The translations under genes and the position numbers were made by a program. Source: Limnohabitans sp. B9-3 (GTDB taxonomy: Bacteria; Pseudomonadota; Gammaproteobacteria; Burkholderiales; Burkholderiaceae_C). Taken from it: a stretch of 64,000 nt of DNA. Where the stretch lies: NCBI RefSeq assembly GCF_002778325.1, contig NZ_NESI01000003.1, forward strand, positions 372,001 through 436,000, written 5' to 3'. Numbering within the stretch: the first letter of the stretch is position 1; every line of letters begins with the position of its first letter. The notes under the pieces are model-generated. The model searched no databases. It saw only the letters and a program-made list of their open reading frames with translations, and had not been told where the DNA came from. Positions 16,324-25,088 of this stretch are shown piece after piece.

Positions 16324-17739
16324 ATGGCCAAGACCGTCGCAGACGTAATCAAAATGGTGAAAGAGAACGAAGTCAAATTCGTGGACTTCCGTTTCACCGA
16401 CACCCGTGGCAAATGGCAGCACATCACTGCGCCCGTGTCGCAGTTTGACGAAAGCAAGTTCGAAGACGGTCAAGCGTTTGACGGTTCTTCCATCGCCGGT
16501 TGGAAAGGCATTGAAGCCTCTGACATGCTGTTGATGCCCGATCCCAACAGCGCCATCATTGACCCGTTCTTTGAAGAAGTCACTTTGGTGTTGATCTGTG
16601 ACGTGATCGAACCCACCGACGGCAAAGCCTACGAGCGTGACCCACGTTCGATCGCCAAGCGCGCTGAGTCTTTCCTCAAGCAGTCTGGCATTGGCGACAC
16701 CGCTTACTTCGGTCCAGAGCCAGAGTTCTTCTTGTTCGACGAAGTGCGTTGGAGCACTGAGCCTAACAACACGTTCTACGCCATCAACGAATACGAAGCC
16801 CCTTGGAACAGCGGCGAGAAAATCGAAGGCGGTAACCGTGGTCACCGTAACCGCGTCAAAGGCGGCTACTTCCCCGTGCCTCCCGTCGACAGCACACACG
16901 ACATGCGCAGCGAAATGTCGTTGTTGCTCGAGTCCGTGGGCATCCCCGTCGAAGTGCACCATCACGAAGTGGCTGGCGCTGGCCAGTGCGAAATCGGCAC
17001 ACGTTTCTCCACTTTGGTTGAGCGCGCTGACTGGACATTGCTGCAAAAGTACGTGATCCACAACGTGGCCAACGCTTATGGCAAAACTGCCACGTTCATG
17101 CCTAAGCCCTACGCTGGCGACAACGGTTCTGGCATGCACGTTCACCAGTCCATCTGGAAAGACGGCAAGAACTTGTTCGCAGGCACTGGCTACGCTGGTT
17201 TGTCTGACTTGGCCCTGTACTACATCGGCGGCATCATCAAGCACGCCCGTGCTTTGAACGCCATCACCAACCCAGGTACCAACAGCTACAAGCGCTTGGT
17301 GCCTCATTACGAAGCACCGGTTAAGTTGGCTTACTCGGCCAAGAACCGCTCAGCATCGATCCGTATTCCTAACGTCGCAAGCGACAAGGGCCGCCGCGTG
17401 GAAGCGCGCTTCCCAGATCCATTGTGCAACCCTTACCTCGGCTTCGCAGCCTTGTTGATGGCTGGTTTGGATGGCATCGAGAACAAGATTCACCCCGGTG
17501 AAGCAGCGACCAAAGACTTGTACCACCTCCCTCCAGAGGAAGACAAGTTGGTGCCAACCGTTTGCTCCAGCTTGGACCAAGCGTTGGACGCCTTGAACGC
17601 CGACCGTGCCTTCTTGACCAAAGGCGGCGTGTTCACCGACTCGTGGATCGACGCTTACATCGAATTGAAGATGCAAGAAGTCAACCGCAACCGCGTTGAA
17701 GTGTCTCCTGTCGAATACGATATGTACTACTCGCTGTAA
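16324..17739 (+). CDS. glnA: glutamine synthetase type I
   Basis: A 471-residue glutamine synthetase, which makes glutamine from glutamate, ammonia and ATP. Visible signatures are [12 protein letters not shown] (beta-grasp), [12 protein letters not shown], the ATP-site [16 protein letters not shown], and [17 protein letters not shown]. The adenylylation site is present as LYHLPPEE (Tyr near residue 400), so activity can be turned down by GlnE. The ATG at 16324 is preceded by AGGAGA; an in-frame TTG at 16321 is too close to that site. A sigma-54 promoter and NtrC sites lie upstream, a strong terminator downstream. Confidence 0.97.
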   Translation: MAKTVADVIKMVKENEVKFVDFRFTDTRGKWQHITAPVSQFDESKFEDGQAFDGSSIAGWKGIEASDMLLMPDPNSAIIDPFFEEVTLVLICDVIEPTDGKAYERDPRSIAKRAESFLKQSGIGDTAYFGPEPEFFLFDEVRWSTEPNNTFYAINEYEAPWNSGEKIEGGNRGHRNRVKGGYFPVPPVDSTHDMRSEMSLLLESVGIPVEVHHHEVAGAGQCEIGTRFSTLVERADWTLLQKYVIHNVANAYGKTATFMPKPYAGDNGSGMHVHQSIWKDGKNLFAGTGYAGLSDLALYYIGGIIKHARALNAITNPGTNSYKRLVPHYEAPVKLAYSAKNRSASIRIPNVASDKGRRVEARFPDPLCNPYLGFAALLMAGLDGIENKIHPGEAATKDLYHLPPEEDKLVPTVCSSLDQALDALNADRAFLTKGGVFTDSWIDAYIELKMQEVNRNRVEVSPVEYDMYYSL

Positions 17740-17761
17740 TTCGTTACAACGTGAGATACAC

Positions 17762-17790
17762 AAAAAGGACGGCGCGAGCCGTCCTTTTTT
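17762..17790 (+). terminator. intrinsic terminator of glnA
   Basis: Twelve-base stem AAAAAGGACGGC (17762-17773), loop GCGA, and GCCGTCC followed by six T residues (17785-17790). It should stop most glnA transcripts before the ntrBC genes. Confidence 0.93.
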
Positions 17791-17826
17791 GTTTCAATTG
17801 AGATTGATGTTTCAACGTGGGCTGAC

Positions 17827-18453
17827 ATGACCTGTATTGCTTTGCTTCGCTTGCCACGCAGACTTGGGTGCTTCTGTCTTTGCCTAGGTCAGGTGCGAGT
17901 ACGGTTGGCCGTTTTATTCGTTAGCGTCTTGGCACTTTGGATTGTTCCAGCGGCGCAGGCCGAGTCGCCACGCGTGTTTCGTTGCGGCAACGTGTACACC
18001 AACCAACCGGCCCCCAGTCAAAACTGCAAACCATTGACGGGTGGCCATGTCACGGTGATTGAGGGCACGCAGGTGCAAACGCCTGTTTCATCGGCAACAC
18101 CGGGTTCGACGGCGTTAGCCGCGTCATCCGCTTCGTCCGACGCAACGGCTTCTGCCGCGCCTCCCAGCAAGCATAAAGTCGACCCTCAAGCGCAACGTCA
18201 ACGCGATGCACAAGCCAGTGTGTTGTTGCAAACGGAGTTGCAAAGAGCCCAAGCGCGCCATACCGAATTGCTGCAACTGTGGCGCAACGGCGAGCCAGAG
18301 CGCCAAGCCGATGAGCAGCGACAGCCCCAAAAATACCAAGAGCGCGTGGCCCAGCTGCGCGCTGCCTTGCAACGCAGTGAAGCCGATGTGGCCGGGCTGC
18401 TGCGCGAATTGGCACGCTTGCCCAACACTCCTGTCGCCACGAGCACCCCATGA
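17827..18453 (+). CDS. hypothetical exported protein with DUF4124-like N-terminus and coiled coil
   Basis: A 208-residue protein of unknown function. It has a long hydrophobic N-terminal segment ending PAAQA (about residue 45), then VFRCGNVYTNQPAPSQNCKP, which resembles the DUF4124 periplasmic motif. A Ser/Ala-rich linker follows (about 80-115), then a Gln/Arg/Glu-rich region likely to be a coiled coil (120-190). The start at 17827 could be late or early by a few codons. It lies between glnA and ntrB and overlaps ntrB by ATGA (18450-18453), which couples it to the two-component system. Whether it senses anything is unknown. Confidence 0.65.
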   Translation: MTCIALLRLPRRLGCFCLCLGQVRVRLAVLFVSVLALWIVPAAQAESPRVFRCGNVYTNQPAPSQNCKPLTGGHVTVIEGTQVQTPVSSATPGSTALAASSASSDATASAAPPSKHKVDPQAQRQRDAQASVLLQTELQRAQARHTELLQLWRNGEPERQADEQRQPQKYQERVAQLRAALQRSEADVAGLLRELARLPNTPVATSTP

Positions 18454-19586
18454 AACCCTCAAAAGCCGCTACAGCTTCCGCGCTCAAGCCCCAAGCCAAG
18501 CCAACCTCCCAAGACAAGTCAAGCTCACACGACAAGTTAGCCCCCACACACATGTTTGACTTGCTCGCCACCCTCGTTGCGATCGTGCGCGTGGATGGCA
18601 TCGTGGTGTTTGCCAACGCTGCACTCGAGGACGTGATGGGTTTGTCACGCCGCAACATTGAGGGCACATCGCTGTCGGCGTATTTCACCGAAGCGCATGC
18701 GCTGAACAACGCCTTGCAAGGCGCGCAAACCAACGCCTTCGCCGCCCTGCGCTACGACGCGCACTTGCGCCGCCCCAACCAAGACCCGTTGCCTGTCCAC
18801 GTCATCGTGGCCCCCAGCGATCGGGCCGATGAAGTGCTGGTGGAGTTGTTGCCCTTGGAGCAGCAAACCCGCCAAGACCGCGAAGATCGCCTGATCGACC
18901 AAGCCCAAGCCAACAAAGAGCTGATTCGCAACTTGGCCCATGAAATCAAAAACCCACTGGGTGGTATTCGCGGCGCGGCGCAGTTGCTGCAAATGGAAGT
19001 CGAGAGCAAAGACCTCATCGAATACACCCAAGTCATCATTCACGAAGCCGACCGCTTGCAGGTGTTGGTCGACCGCTTGCTGGCACCACACCGTCGTCCG
19101 CATGTGGTGGGCGACGTCAATATTCACGAGGTGTGCGAGCGCGTGCGGAGTTTGATCTTGGCTGAGTTTCCCAAGGGCTTGCGCGTGGTGCGTGACTACG
19201 ACATCTCTATTCCTGAGTTGCGCGGCGACCGCGAACAGCTCATTCAAGCGGTGCTCAACATCGTGCACAACGCCGCGCAAGCTTTGGTGGATCGGATTGC
19301 GACAGGCGACGCGCAGATCATTTTGCGCACCCGCATCAATCGACAAGTAACTTTCAGCAAACAACGCTATCGGTTGGCACTGGAATTGCATGTGATAGAC
19401 AACGGGCCCGGCATTCCGGAAGAAATCAAGGACAGGTTGTTCTTTCCCTTGGTTTCGGGACGAGATGGCGGATCAGGCTTGGGGCTGAATTTGGCACAAA
19501 CTTTTGTGCAACAGCACCACGGCTTGATTGAGTGCGACAGCGTGGTGGGACGTACAGATTTCAAAATCTTGATCCCGCTGCCTTGA
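18450..19586 (+). CDS. ntrB: nitrogen regulation sensor histidine kinase NtrB
   Basis: A 378-residue cytoplasmic kinase/phosphatase that controls NtrC in response to PII and the glutamine state. After a variable, lysine-rich N-terminus of about 35 residues comes a PAS domain (TLVAIVRVDGIVVFANAALEDVMG). The phosphoacceptor motif NLAHEIKNPLGGIRGAAQLL is near residue 165, and the ATPase boxes are NIVHNAAQAL, DNGPGIP and GGSGLGLNLAQ. No membrane segment is present, as expected for NtrB. It overlaps the upstream hypothetical gene by ATGA and is followed after 49 bp by ntrC. Confidence 0.93.
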   Translation: MKPSKAATASALKPQAKPTSQDKSSSHDKLAPTHMFDLLATLVAIVRVDGIVVFANAALEDVMGLSRRNIEGTSLSAYFTEAHALNNALQGAQTNAFAALRYDAHLRRPNQDPLPVHVIVAPSDRADEVLVELLPLEQQTRQDREDRLIDQAQANKELIRNLAHEIKNPLGGIRGAAQLLQMEVESKDLIEYTQVIIHEADRLQVLVDRLLAPHRRPHVVGDVNIHEVCERVRSLILAEFPKGLRVVRDYDISIPELRGDREQLIQAVLNIVHNAAQALVDRIATGDAQIILRTRINRQVTFSKQRYRLALELHVIDNGPGIPEEIKDRLFFPLVSGRDGGSGLGLNLAQTFVQQHHGLIECDSVVGRTDFKILIPLP

Positions 19587-19635
19587 TGCCTCTGACCCAC
19601 GGCCCACCTATGAATTTTGAGAAAGTAGCGCTGAC

Positions 19636-21186
19636 ATGAAACCGATTTGGATTGTGGATGACGACCAGTCAATTCGCTTCGTGCTGGAGAAGGCGCTGCT
19701 GCGCGAGAACATGCCCACGCGCAGCTTCACCAACCCCCGCGAAGTGTTGCAAGCACTCGATGTCGCAGGACCTGACGACGGCCCGCAAGTGCTGGTCAGC
19801 GACATCCGCATGCCGGGCGGGTCGGGCCTGGATTTGCTGGGCAAAGTCAAAGAGCGCTTGCCTGCCTTGCCTGTCATCATCATGACGGCGTTTTCAGACT
19901 TAGACAGCGCGGTTTCTGCCTTTCAAGGCGGTGCTTTTGAGTACTTGCCCAAGCCGTTTGACTTGCCCAAAGCGGTGGAGCTGATCCGCCGTGCGGTCGA
20001 GGAAAGCCAGCGTGAGCAAGCGCAAATTGAGTTGCAAGATGCCACGCCTGAAATGCTGGGCCAAGCGCCTGCCATGCAAGACGTGTTTCGTGCCATTGGT
20101 CGCCTGAGCCAAAGCAATGTGACCGTGATGATCACCGGTGAAAGCGGCTCTGGCAAAGAGCTGGTGGCCCGGGCCCTGCACAAACACTCGCCACGCGGTG
20201 ACGCGGGCAACAAAGGCCCCTTTGTGGCCATCAACACCGCCGCAATCCCCAAAGATTTGCTGGAAAGCGAGCTCTTCGGGCACGAACGTGGTGCATTCAC
20301 GGGCGCACAAACCACACGCCGTGGCCGCTTTGAACAAGCTGAAGGCGGCACCCTGTTTTTGGACGAAATTGGCGACATGCCGTTCGACTTGCAAACCCGT
20401 TTGCTGCGCGTGTTGAGTGACGGCAACTACTACCGCGTCGGCGGCCACAGCGCCATCAAGGCCAATGTGCGGGTGATTGCGGCGACGCACCAAGACTTGG
20501 AGAAGCGCGTCAAAGATGGCGTGTTTCGCGAGGATTTGTTTCACCGTCTGAACGTGATTCGTTTGCGTCTGCCCGCTTTGCGGGAGCGACGTGAGGACAT
20601 CCCCGCACTCACGCGCCACTTTTTGCAGCAGAGTGCACAACAATTGGGCGTGGAGTCCAAACGTATCTCCGATTTGGCGCAGAACGTGTTGAACCAGTTC
20701 AGCTTTCCCGGCAACGTGCGTCAGTTAGAGAACATTTGCCATTGGTTGACCGTGATGGCGCCCGCGCAGGTGATTGAGCCCAAAGATTTGCCGCCTGAAG
20801 TGCAGTTGCAAGGCGAGGGGGCAGACCTGGCCGTGCATGTGGGTCAAGACACATCGGCGGTGGCAATGGGCCATAGCCCTGCGTCTTCCGAGTTGCCCAA
20901 AGCCTCGGCACCGGTTTCAAGCGCCTCAGACAGCGGCGTAGCTGCACCCGTGGTGCTGAACATGCCCGGTGCTGACTGGGAGCAGGGCCTAGAAGCCGAA
21001 GCCATGAGCTTGCTCGTGGCAGGACGCACCGACATCTGGGACGTGCTGATCAACCGCTTTGAAGCGCGTTTGATTCAAACGGCTTTGGTGAACACGCGCG
21101 GACGGCGCATTGAGGCGGCCCAAAAACTGGGCATTGGCCGCAACACCATCACCCGCAAGATTCAAGAGTTGGGCCTCGACGATTGA
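19636..21186 (+). CDS. ntrC: nitrogen regulation response regulator NtrC
   Basis: A 516-residue sigma-54 activator. The receiver domain (1-120) has WIVDDDQSIRF and phosphoacceptor VSDIRMPGGSGLDLL. The AAA+ domain has Walker A GESGSGKELVARAL, the sigma-54-contact loop GAFTGA, and FLDEIGDMP. The C-terminal Fis-type helix-turn-helix is RRIEAAQKLGIGRNTITRKIQELGL. It is longer than the E. coli protein (about 469 residues) because of a Ser/Ala/Pro-rich linker at about 400-445. It should act at the glnA sites at 16093-16138. ATG 19636 gives the normal receiver N-terminus. Confidence 0.96.
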   Translation: MKPIWIVDDDQSIRFVLEKALLRENMPTRSFTNPREVLQALDVAGPDDGPQVLVSDIRMPGGSGLDLLGKVKERLPALPVIIMTAFSDLDSAVSAFQGGAFEYLPKPFDLPKAVELIRRAVEESQREQAQIELQDATPEMLGQAPAMQDVFRAIGRLSQSNVTVMITGESGSGKELVARALHKHSPRGDAGNKGPFVAINTAAIPKDLLESELFGHERGAFTGAQTTRRGRFEQAEGGTLFLDEIGDMPFDLQTRLLRVLSDGNYYRVGGHSAIKANVRVIAATHQDLEKRVKDGVFREDLFHRLNVIRLRLPALRERREDIPALTRHFLQQSAQQLGVESKRISDLAQNVLNQFSFPGNVRQLENICHWLTVMAPAQVIEPKDLPPEVQLQGEGADLAVHVGQDTSAVAMGHSPASSELPKASAPVSSASDSGVAAPVVLNMPGADWEQGLEAEAMSLLVAGRTDIWDVLINRFEARLIQTALVNTRGRRIEAAQKLGIGRNTITRKIQELGLDD

Positions 21187-21198
21187 CGGCAGGCTGAG

Positions 21199-21221
21199 CG
21201 AGCCGCTGCTGTGGCGGCTCG
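21199..21221. terminator. hairpin between convergent ntrC and xth
   Basis: A perfect 8-bp stem CGAGCCGC (21199-21206) / GCGGCTCG (21214-21221) with a 7-base loop. There is no T-tract on either side, so it may act weakly as a terminator or only protect the 3' ends. Confidence 0.45.
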
Positions 21222-21230
21222 TCGGGCGAT

Positions 21231-22013
21231 TTAGCCCAGTGTGACTACCACCGGCGTGTGGTCGCTGGGGCGCTCGTTTTTACGCGGTGCTTTGTCGATC
21301 ACGCAGGCTTGCACAGAGGGCTTCAAAGCGTCGCTGACCAAGATGTGGTCAATGCGCAAACCACGGTTGCGGCGGAAGGCGAACTCGCGGTAATCCCACC
21401 AACTGTAGGTTTTCTCGGCTTGGTCGAACAAACGGTAGGCGTCATGCAAGCCGGCGTCAATCAGCGCTTGGAAGTGCGCGCGTTCTTCCACGGTGCAATG
21501 GATGGTGTCTTTCAGGCCAACCGGGTCCCACACATCACGGTCGTCTACGGTGATGTTGTAGTCACCCATGAGCACCAATTTGGGGTACTGCTTGAGCTCT
21601 TCGCGAACCCACTGGTTCAAGGCTTCTAGCCAGCGCATTTTGTAGACAAACTTGTCGCTGTCCGGCGCTTGCCCGTTGGGAAAGTAGGCACCAATCACGC
21701 GTACGCCGTTCACGGTGCCTGTGATCACGCGCGCCATGTCGTCCTCAAAGCCGGGGATGTTTTTCACCACCTCGGTGGCATCGTTGCGTGAGAGCAGGGC
21801 CACGCCGTTGTAAGTTTTTTGCCCGAAAAAAGCCACTTGGTAACCCGCGGCTTCGATGGCGGCTTGGGGGAATTTGTCGTCGGTGGTTTTGGTTTCTTGC
21901 AGCACCAGGGCGTCAACAGGGTTGGCCGCCAGCCAGTCGAGCACTTGCGGCAAGCGGACGGTGAGGGAGTTGACGTTCCAGGTGGCCAGTTGCATGGGGA
22001 GCGCGCTCGCCAT
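21231..22013 (-). CDS. xth: exodeoxyribonuclease III
   Basis: A 260-residue endonuclease/exonuclease/phosphatase-fold protein of the ExoIII/AP endonuclease family, acting in base excision repair. Visible motifs are LATWNVNSLTVRL, LVLQETKTTDDKFP, YNGVALLSR, VLMGDYNI, LRIDHILVS and the terminal SDHTPVV. All metal and catalytic residues (N, E, D, H) are present. The ATG at 22013 overlaps the stop of the DUF4337 gene (TAATG). An alternative ATG at 21995 would begin MQLATWNVNS, the N-terminus usual in homologues. Confidence 0.93.
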   Translation of the reverse strand: MASALPMQLATWNVNSLTVRLPQVLDWLAANPVDALVLQETKTTDDKFPQAAIEAAGYQVAFFGQKTYNGVALLSRNDATEVVKNIPGFEDDMARVITGTVNGVRVIGAYFPNGQAPDSDKFVYKMRWLEALNQWVREELKQYPKLVLMGDYNITVDDRDVWDPVGLKDTIHCTVEERAHFQALIDAGLHDAYRLFDQAEKTYSWWDYREFAFRRNRGLRIDHILVSDALKPSVQACVIDKAPRKNERPSDHTPVVVTLG

Positions 22014-22588
22014 TAGAGGTGCATGAAGGCCAAAACGCCCACGCTCACGCCAGCAGCGCCCACACCAAACATGGCAAATTGCAGCCAGCGTTTGCGAGTC
22101 AGCAAGGCGATGGCAGCCAAGGCAATGGCGACTTGCAAAAAGGTGGTCGCTTGGGCCCAGCGATGGTGTTGGTGCATTTGATCGTCAGAAGCTTGGTCCC
22201 ACTCGTTGGACTTGGCTTCCAGCGATTCAGCTTTGGCTTTGATCTCTGCTTTTTCGGATTTGTAGCGCTTGATTTCATCGGTGTAGAAATCTTTTTTGCT
22301 CGCAGGTGCCAGTTCCAAGGCCAGCTCACTCAAGTTTTGTTTGCTGCTTTTGGCTTGGTAGTAGTTCCACTGGTTGGAGGCTTCGGTTTTTTTGATGGCG
22401 GCATTGTTCTTGTACAAACCGGCATTGGCTTGGGTGGCGCCACCCATGTAGCCAAAGATGGCGCCCACAGTGGCGATGATGGCCGTGAACAAGGCGATTT
22501 TGTTGGTGAAGCCATCGCCATGCCCTTGGGCAGCGTGCTCGAGTTCGTGGTCGTGGGGACCGTGGACGTGGAAGCCGTGGTTGGACAT
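22013..22588 (-). CDS. DUF4337 family membrane protein
   Basis: A 191-residue protein of unknown function. The N-terminus is His-rich (HGFHVHGPHDHELEHAAQGHGD), possibly metal-binding. One transmembrane segment follows (ALFTAIIATVGAIFGYMGG), then a charged region that looks helical (about 65-140), and two hydrophobic segments at the end. The layout fits the DUF4337 family. It lies between folA and xth in one minus-strand operon with thyA, and its stop overlaps the xth start. Confidence 0.75.
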   Translation of the reverse strand: MSNHGFHVHGPHDHELEHAAQGHGDGFTNKIALFTAIIATVGAIFGYMGGATQANAGLYKNNAAIKKTEASNQWNYYQAKSSKQNLSELALELAPASKKDFYTDEIKRYKSEKAEIKAKAESLEAKSNEWDQASDDQMHQHHRWAQATTFLQVAIALAAIALLTRKRWLQFAMFGVGAAGVSVGVLAFMHL

Positions 22589-22602
22589 GGAAGTTTCCTC
22601 AA

Positions 22603-23109
22603 TTAGTGGGGGTTCGAACGGGTCAAGGTGACAAAACTGTAGGCCAAGCCATTGGCCGAGGTGTGTGCTGTGCGATTGGTTTCATGCCAAGTGGTGTCGA
22701 ATTCGGGGGCGAATGCGTCGCCTTCAAATTCAGCATCGATTTCGGTGATGACGGCACGTTGCGCCAAAGGCAAGGCTTGGGCGTAAACCTCTGCGCCGCC
22801 AATGACCCAGGCTTCGCCTTTGTCGTTGCTATCTCCATCGCAAAGAGCCAAGGCTTGCGCCATGCTGTGAGCGACGTGGGCGCCAAGAGCTTGCCAATCG
22901 GTTTGACGGGTGACGACGATGTTGGTGCGCCCAGGCAGGGGACGAAACTTCGGAGGCAATGATTCCCAAGTCTTGCGGCCCATGATGACGGGCTGGCCCA
23001 AGGTGGTGGCTTTGAAGTGCGCCAAGTCCTCAGGCAAATGCCAGGGCAATGTGTTGTTTAGGCCAATCACACCACGCCTGGCGCGAGCAAAGATCAGGTT
23101 CAAACGCAT
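22603..23109 (-). CDS. folA: dihydrofolate reductase
   Basis: A 168-residue DHFR, which reduces dihydrofolate to tetrahydrofolate with NADPH. The motifs LIFARARRGVIGLNNTLPWHLPEDLAHFK, with the folate-binding Asp/Glu equivalent in the LPEDLAHFK helix, and VIMGRKTWESLP are characteristic. It lies just downstream of thyA on the same strand, the usual pairing: ThyA produces dihydrofolate that FolA recycles. The start at 23109 gives the full N-terminal strand. Confidence 0.94.
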   Translation of the reverse strand: MRLNLIFARARRGVIGLNNTLPWHLPEDLAHFKATTLGQPVIMGRKTWESLPPKFRPLPGRTNIVVTRQTDWQALGAHVAHSMAQALALCDGDSNDKGEAWVIGGAEVYAQALPLAQRAVITEIDAEFEGDAFAPEFDTTWHETNRTAHTSANGLAYSFVTLTRSNPH

Positions 23110-23136
23110 GGTTTTAAAGAGCCCAAACGTTGCGCG

Positions 23137-23964
23137 TTAAACCGCGACCGGTGCTTTGATGGCCCCGTGACATTGGTAGTCCATGACTTCGAAGTCTTCG
23201 TACGCGTAGTCAAAGAGGCTGTCGGGCTTGCGCTTGATGTTCAGCGTGGGATAGGCAAAGGGCTCGCGACTCAGTTGCAGCGCCACTTGCTCGTGATGGT
23301 TGCGGTAGATGTGGCAATCGCCGCCGGTCCAGATGAAGTCGCCCACATCCAAATCGCACTGCTGGGCCACCATGTGTGTGAGCAAAGCGTAACTGGCGAT
23401 GTTGAAGGGAACGCCCAAGAAAATGTCGGCACTGCGTTGGTATAACTGGCAGCTTAAGCGGCCGCGTTCACCTGGGTTTTGAGCGGGTGCGACATAAAAC
23501 TGAAAAAACGCATGGCAAGGCATTAAAGCCATTTGGTTGAGTTCAGCCACGTTCCATGCGCTGACGATGATGCGGCGTGAGTCTGGATTGGACTTTAAGG
23601 TTTGGATGACTTCTGAGATTTGGTCAATGTGCCCGCCATCGGGCGTGGGCCAGCTGCGCCATTGCACGCCGTAAACAGGGCCTAAGTCGCCGTCTTCACG
23701 CGCCCATTCGTCCCAAATGCTGACGCCGCGGTCTTTGAGCCAGTTGTTGTTGCTGGAGCCGGTTAAAAACCACAACAATTCTTGAATGATGGAGCGCAGG
23801 TGTACTTTTTTGGTGGTGACCAGCGGGAAGCCTTCGTTCAGGTCGAACCGCATTTGGTAGCCAAACACGCTTTTTGTGCCGGTGCCGGTGCGGTCCGTCT
23901 TGGCCACGCCGTGCGTGTCAACGTGGTGCATGAAGTCTTCGTATTGGCGGCGGATGGGGCGCAT
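23137..23964 (-). CDS. thyA: thymidylate synthase
   Basis: A 275-residue thymidylate synthase, which methylates dUMP with methylene-tetrahydrofolate. Signatures: [19 protein letters not shown] (phosphate loop), [21 protein letters not shown], the catalytic Cys in [10 protein letters not shown], and [19 protein letters not shown]. The reading frame is open to 24102, but the family N-terminus ([15 protein letters not shown]) begins at 23964; no clear ribosome-binding site precedes it. Upstream is the divergent RodZ-like gene with about 170 bp between them. Confidence 0.95.
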   Translation of the reverse strand: MRPIRRQYEDFMHHVDTHGVAKTDRTGTGTKSVFGYQMRFDLNEGFPLVTTKKVHLRSIIQELLWFLTGSSNNNWLKDRGVSIWDEWAREDGDLGPVYGVQWRSWPTPDGGHIDQISEVIQTLKSNPDSRRIIVSAWNVAELNQMALMPCHAFFQFYVAPAQNPGERGRLSCQLYQRSADIFLGVPFNIASYALLTHMVAQQCDLDVGDFIWTGGDCHIYRNHHEQVALQLSREPFAYPTLNIKRKPDSLFDYAYEDFEVMDYQCHGAIKAPVAV

Positions 23965-24056
23965 AGGAGGGTAATCACTGAAAAAAAAGCTGTTTGAGTT
24001 TAAGCGGTTTGAATAACTTAAAGTTACCATTAAAGTATTATCCGCAAATTGGCGTA

Positions 24057-24085
24057 TTGACATTGAAAGATTCTTGTCAGATATT
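24057..24085 (+). promoter_or_regulatory. candidate sigma-70 promoter of the RodZ-like gene
   Basis: TTGACA (24057-24062), a 17-base spacer and GATATT (24080-24085, four of six matches to the -10 consensus) lie 53 bases before the start codon. The -35 box and spacer include an inverted repeat TGACA-N12-TGTCA (24058-24079), a possible operator. Confidence 0.55.
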
Positions 24086-24137
24086 GCATGGTTGCCAAAC
24101 ACATCCGCTTCGAACTATTTTCAACACATTTCAAGCC

Positions 24138-25067
24138 ATGACTGAAACACAGCCTAATGTTTATGAAACGTGTGACCCCACGTATTTGCAGCAATTGCGG
24201 GGCAGCGTGGGCATGGATGTGGTTCAGCTCGCTCGCATTGCTTGTTTGTCGGTGGCGCAAGTGAAGTCGTTGGAGACCGGCGGCGATGACTTGTTTTACT
24301 CCACGGCCATCAAGCGCCAAGCCTACAAGCGGACATTGATGATTTTGGGTGCGCCGCCTCCATCTGCTTTCGCCGTTCCCGAGATAACACAAGACCTTGC
24401 GCCTGTGGCAGCCGCCTCTGTGAATGAGAGCTTGAACGACATCGCTGACCTGACCACACAACCCGTCGATGACTGGGCGTCCCCCAACCGTGCGGGTCTT
24501 CGAATGAGCAGCCCACGGGTCGTACTCATGGGTTTCGCCGTCCTGGTTGCATTGGGTGGTGGTTTTGCCTTTTATCCCATGGATGGGGATGTTTCTTTGA
24601 CGCTGGCGTCGGTTGCTTCGAATACCACCCCCGATCAACCGCTGCTTGCCACGGCTGACAAGCCGACACAGATGGCACCCGCACCGCTTGCTTCGGTGGT
24701 GTTGGCCCCAGACACGGGCAAACTCCCGTCGGCCGAGACGGTTGCTGTGCCCCGTTCAGCTGGGGCCTGCGCGTTTTCTGGCGATCCTGGCCCCGAAGTT
24801 TCAGCAGCGATGCCCAAAAAAGATGGCAAGTTTGTGTATGTGATGAGCCCAACTGACACCAACTTGTGCGTGGTCGATGGCAACAAGCAAGCCAGCACCT
24901 TGGAACTCAAGGCGGGTGAGGGACGCAGTGTGTATGGCGCCGCGCCTTGGCAGATTTCTGGCAACAACTTAGCGCAGGTTCAAATCTACTTTCAAGGCTG
25001 GCGTGCCAGCTTGCCTGAGGGCAGCGTGCAAAAAATAGTCTTGGTGGAGAAAGCGCTGACGCCTTGA
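24138..25067 (+). CDS. RodZ-like membrane protein with cytoplasmic helix-turn-helix
   Basis: A 309-residue single-pass membrane protein with the RodZ layout. An N-terminal Cro/CI-type helix-turn-helix (about 15-70: YLQQLRGSVGMDVVQLARIA, SVAQVKSLETGG) is followed by a linker, one transmembrane segment (VVLMGFAVLVALGGGFAFY, about 130) and a Pro/Ala/Thr-rich periplasmic part ending in a beta-rich, DUF4115-like domain. RodZ links MreB to the membrane; this copy is not in the ispG or rod-shape context, so it may be a paralogue. The start is set at 24138, because the longer frame to 23994 runs over the promoter. It is followed by an orphan response regulator. Confidence 0.72.
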   Translation: MTETQPNVYETCDPTYLQQLRGSVGMDVVQLARIACLSVAQVKSLETGGDDLFYSTAIKRQAYKRTLMILGAPPPSAFAVPEITQDLAPVAAASVNESLNDIADLTTQPVDDWASPNRAGLRMSSPRVVLMGFAVLVALGGGFAFYPMDGDVSLTLASVASNTTPDQPLLATADKPTQMAPAPLASVVLAPDTGKLPSAETVAVPRSAGACAFSGDPGPEVSAAMPKKDGKFVYVMSPTDTNLCVVDGNKQASTLELKAGEGRSVYGAAPWQISGNNLAQVQIYFQGWRASLPEGSVQKIVLVEKALTP

Positions 25068-25088
25068 TTTTTGGCATGATCTGCCCCC

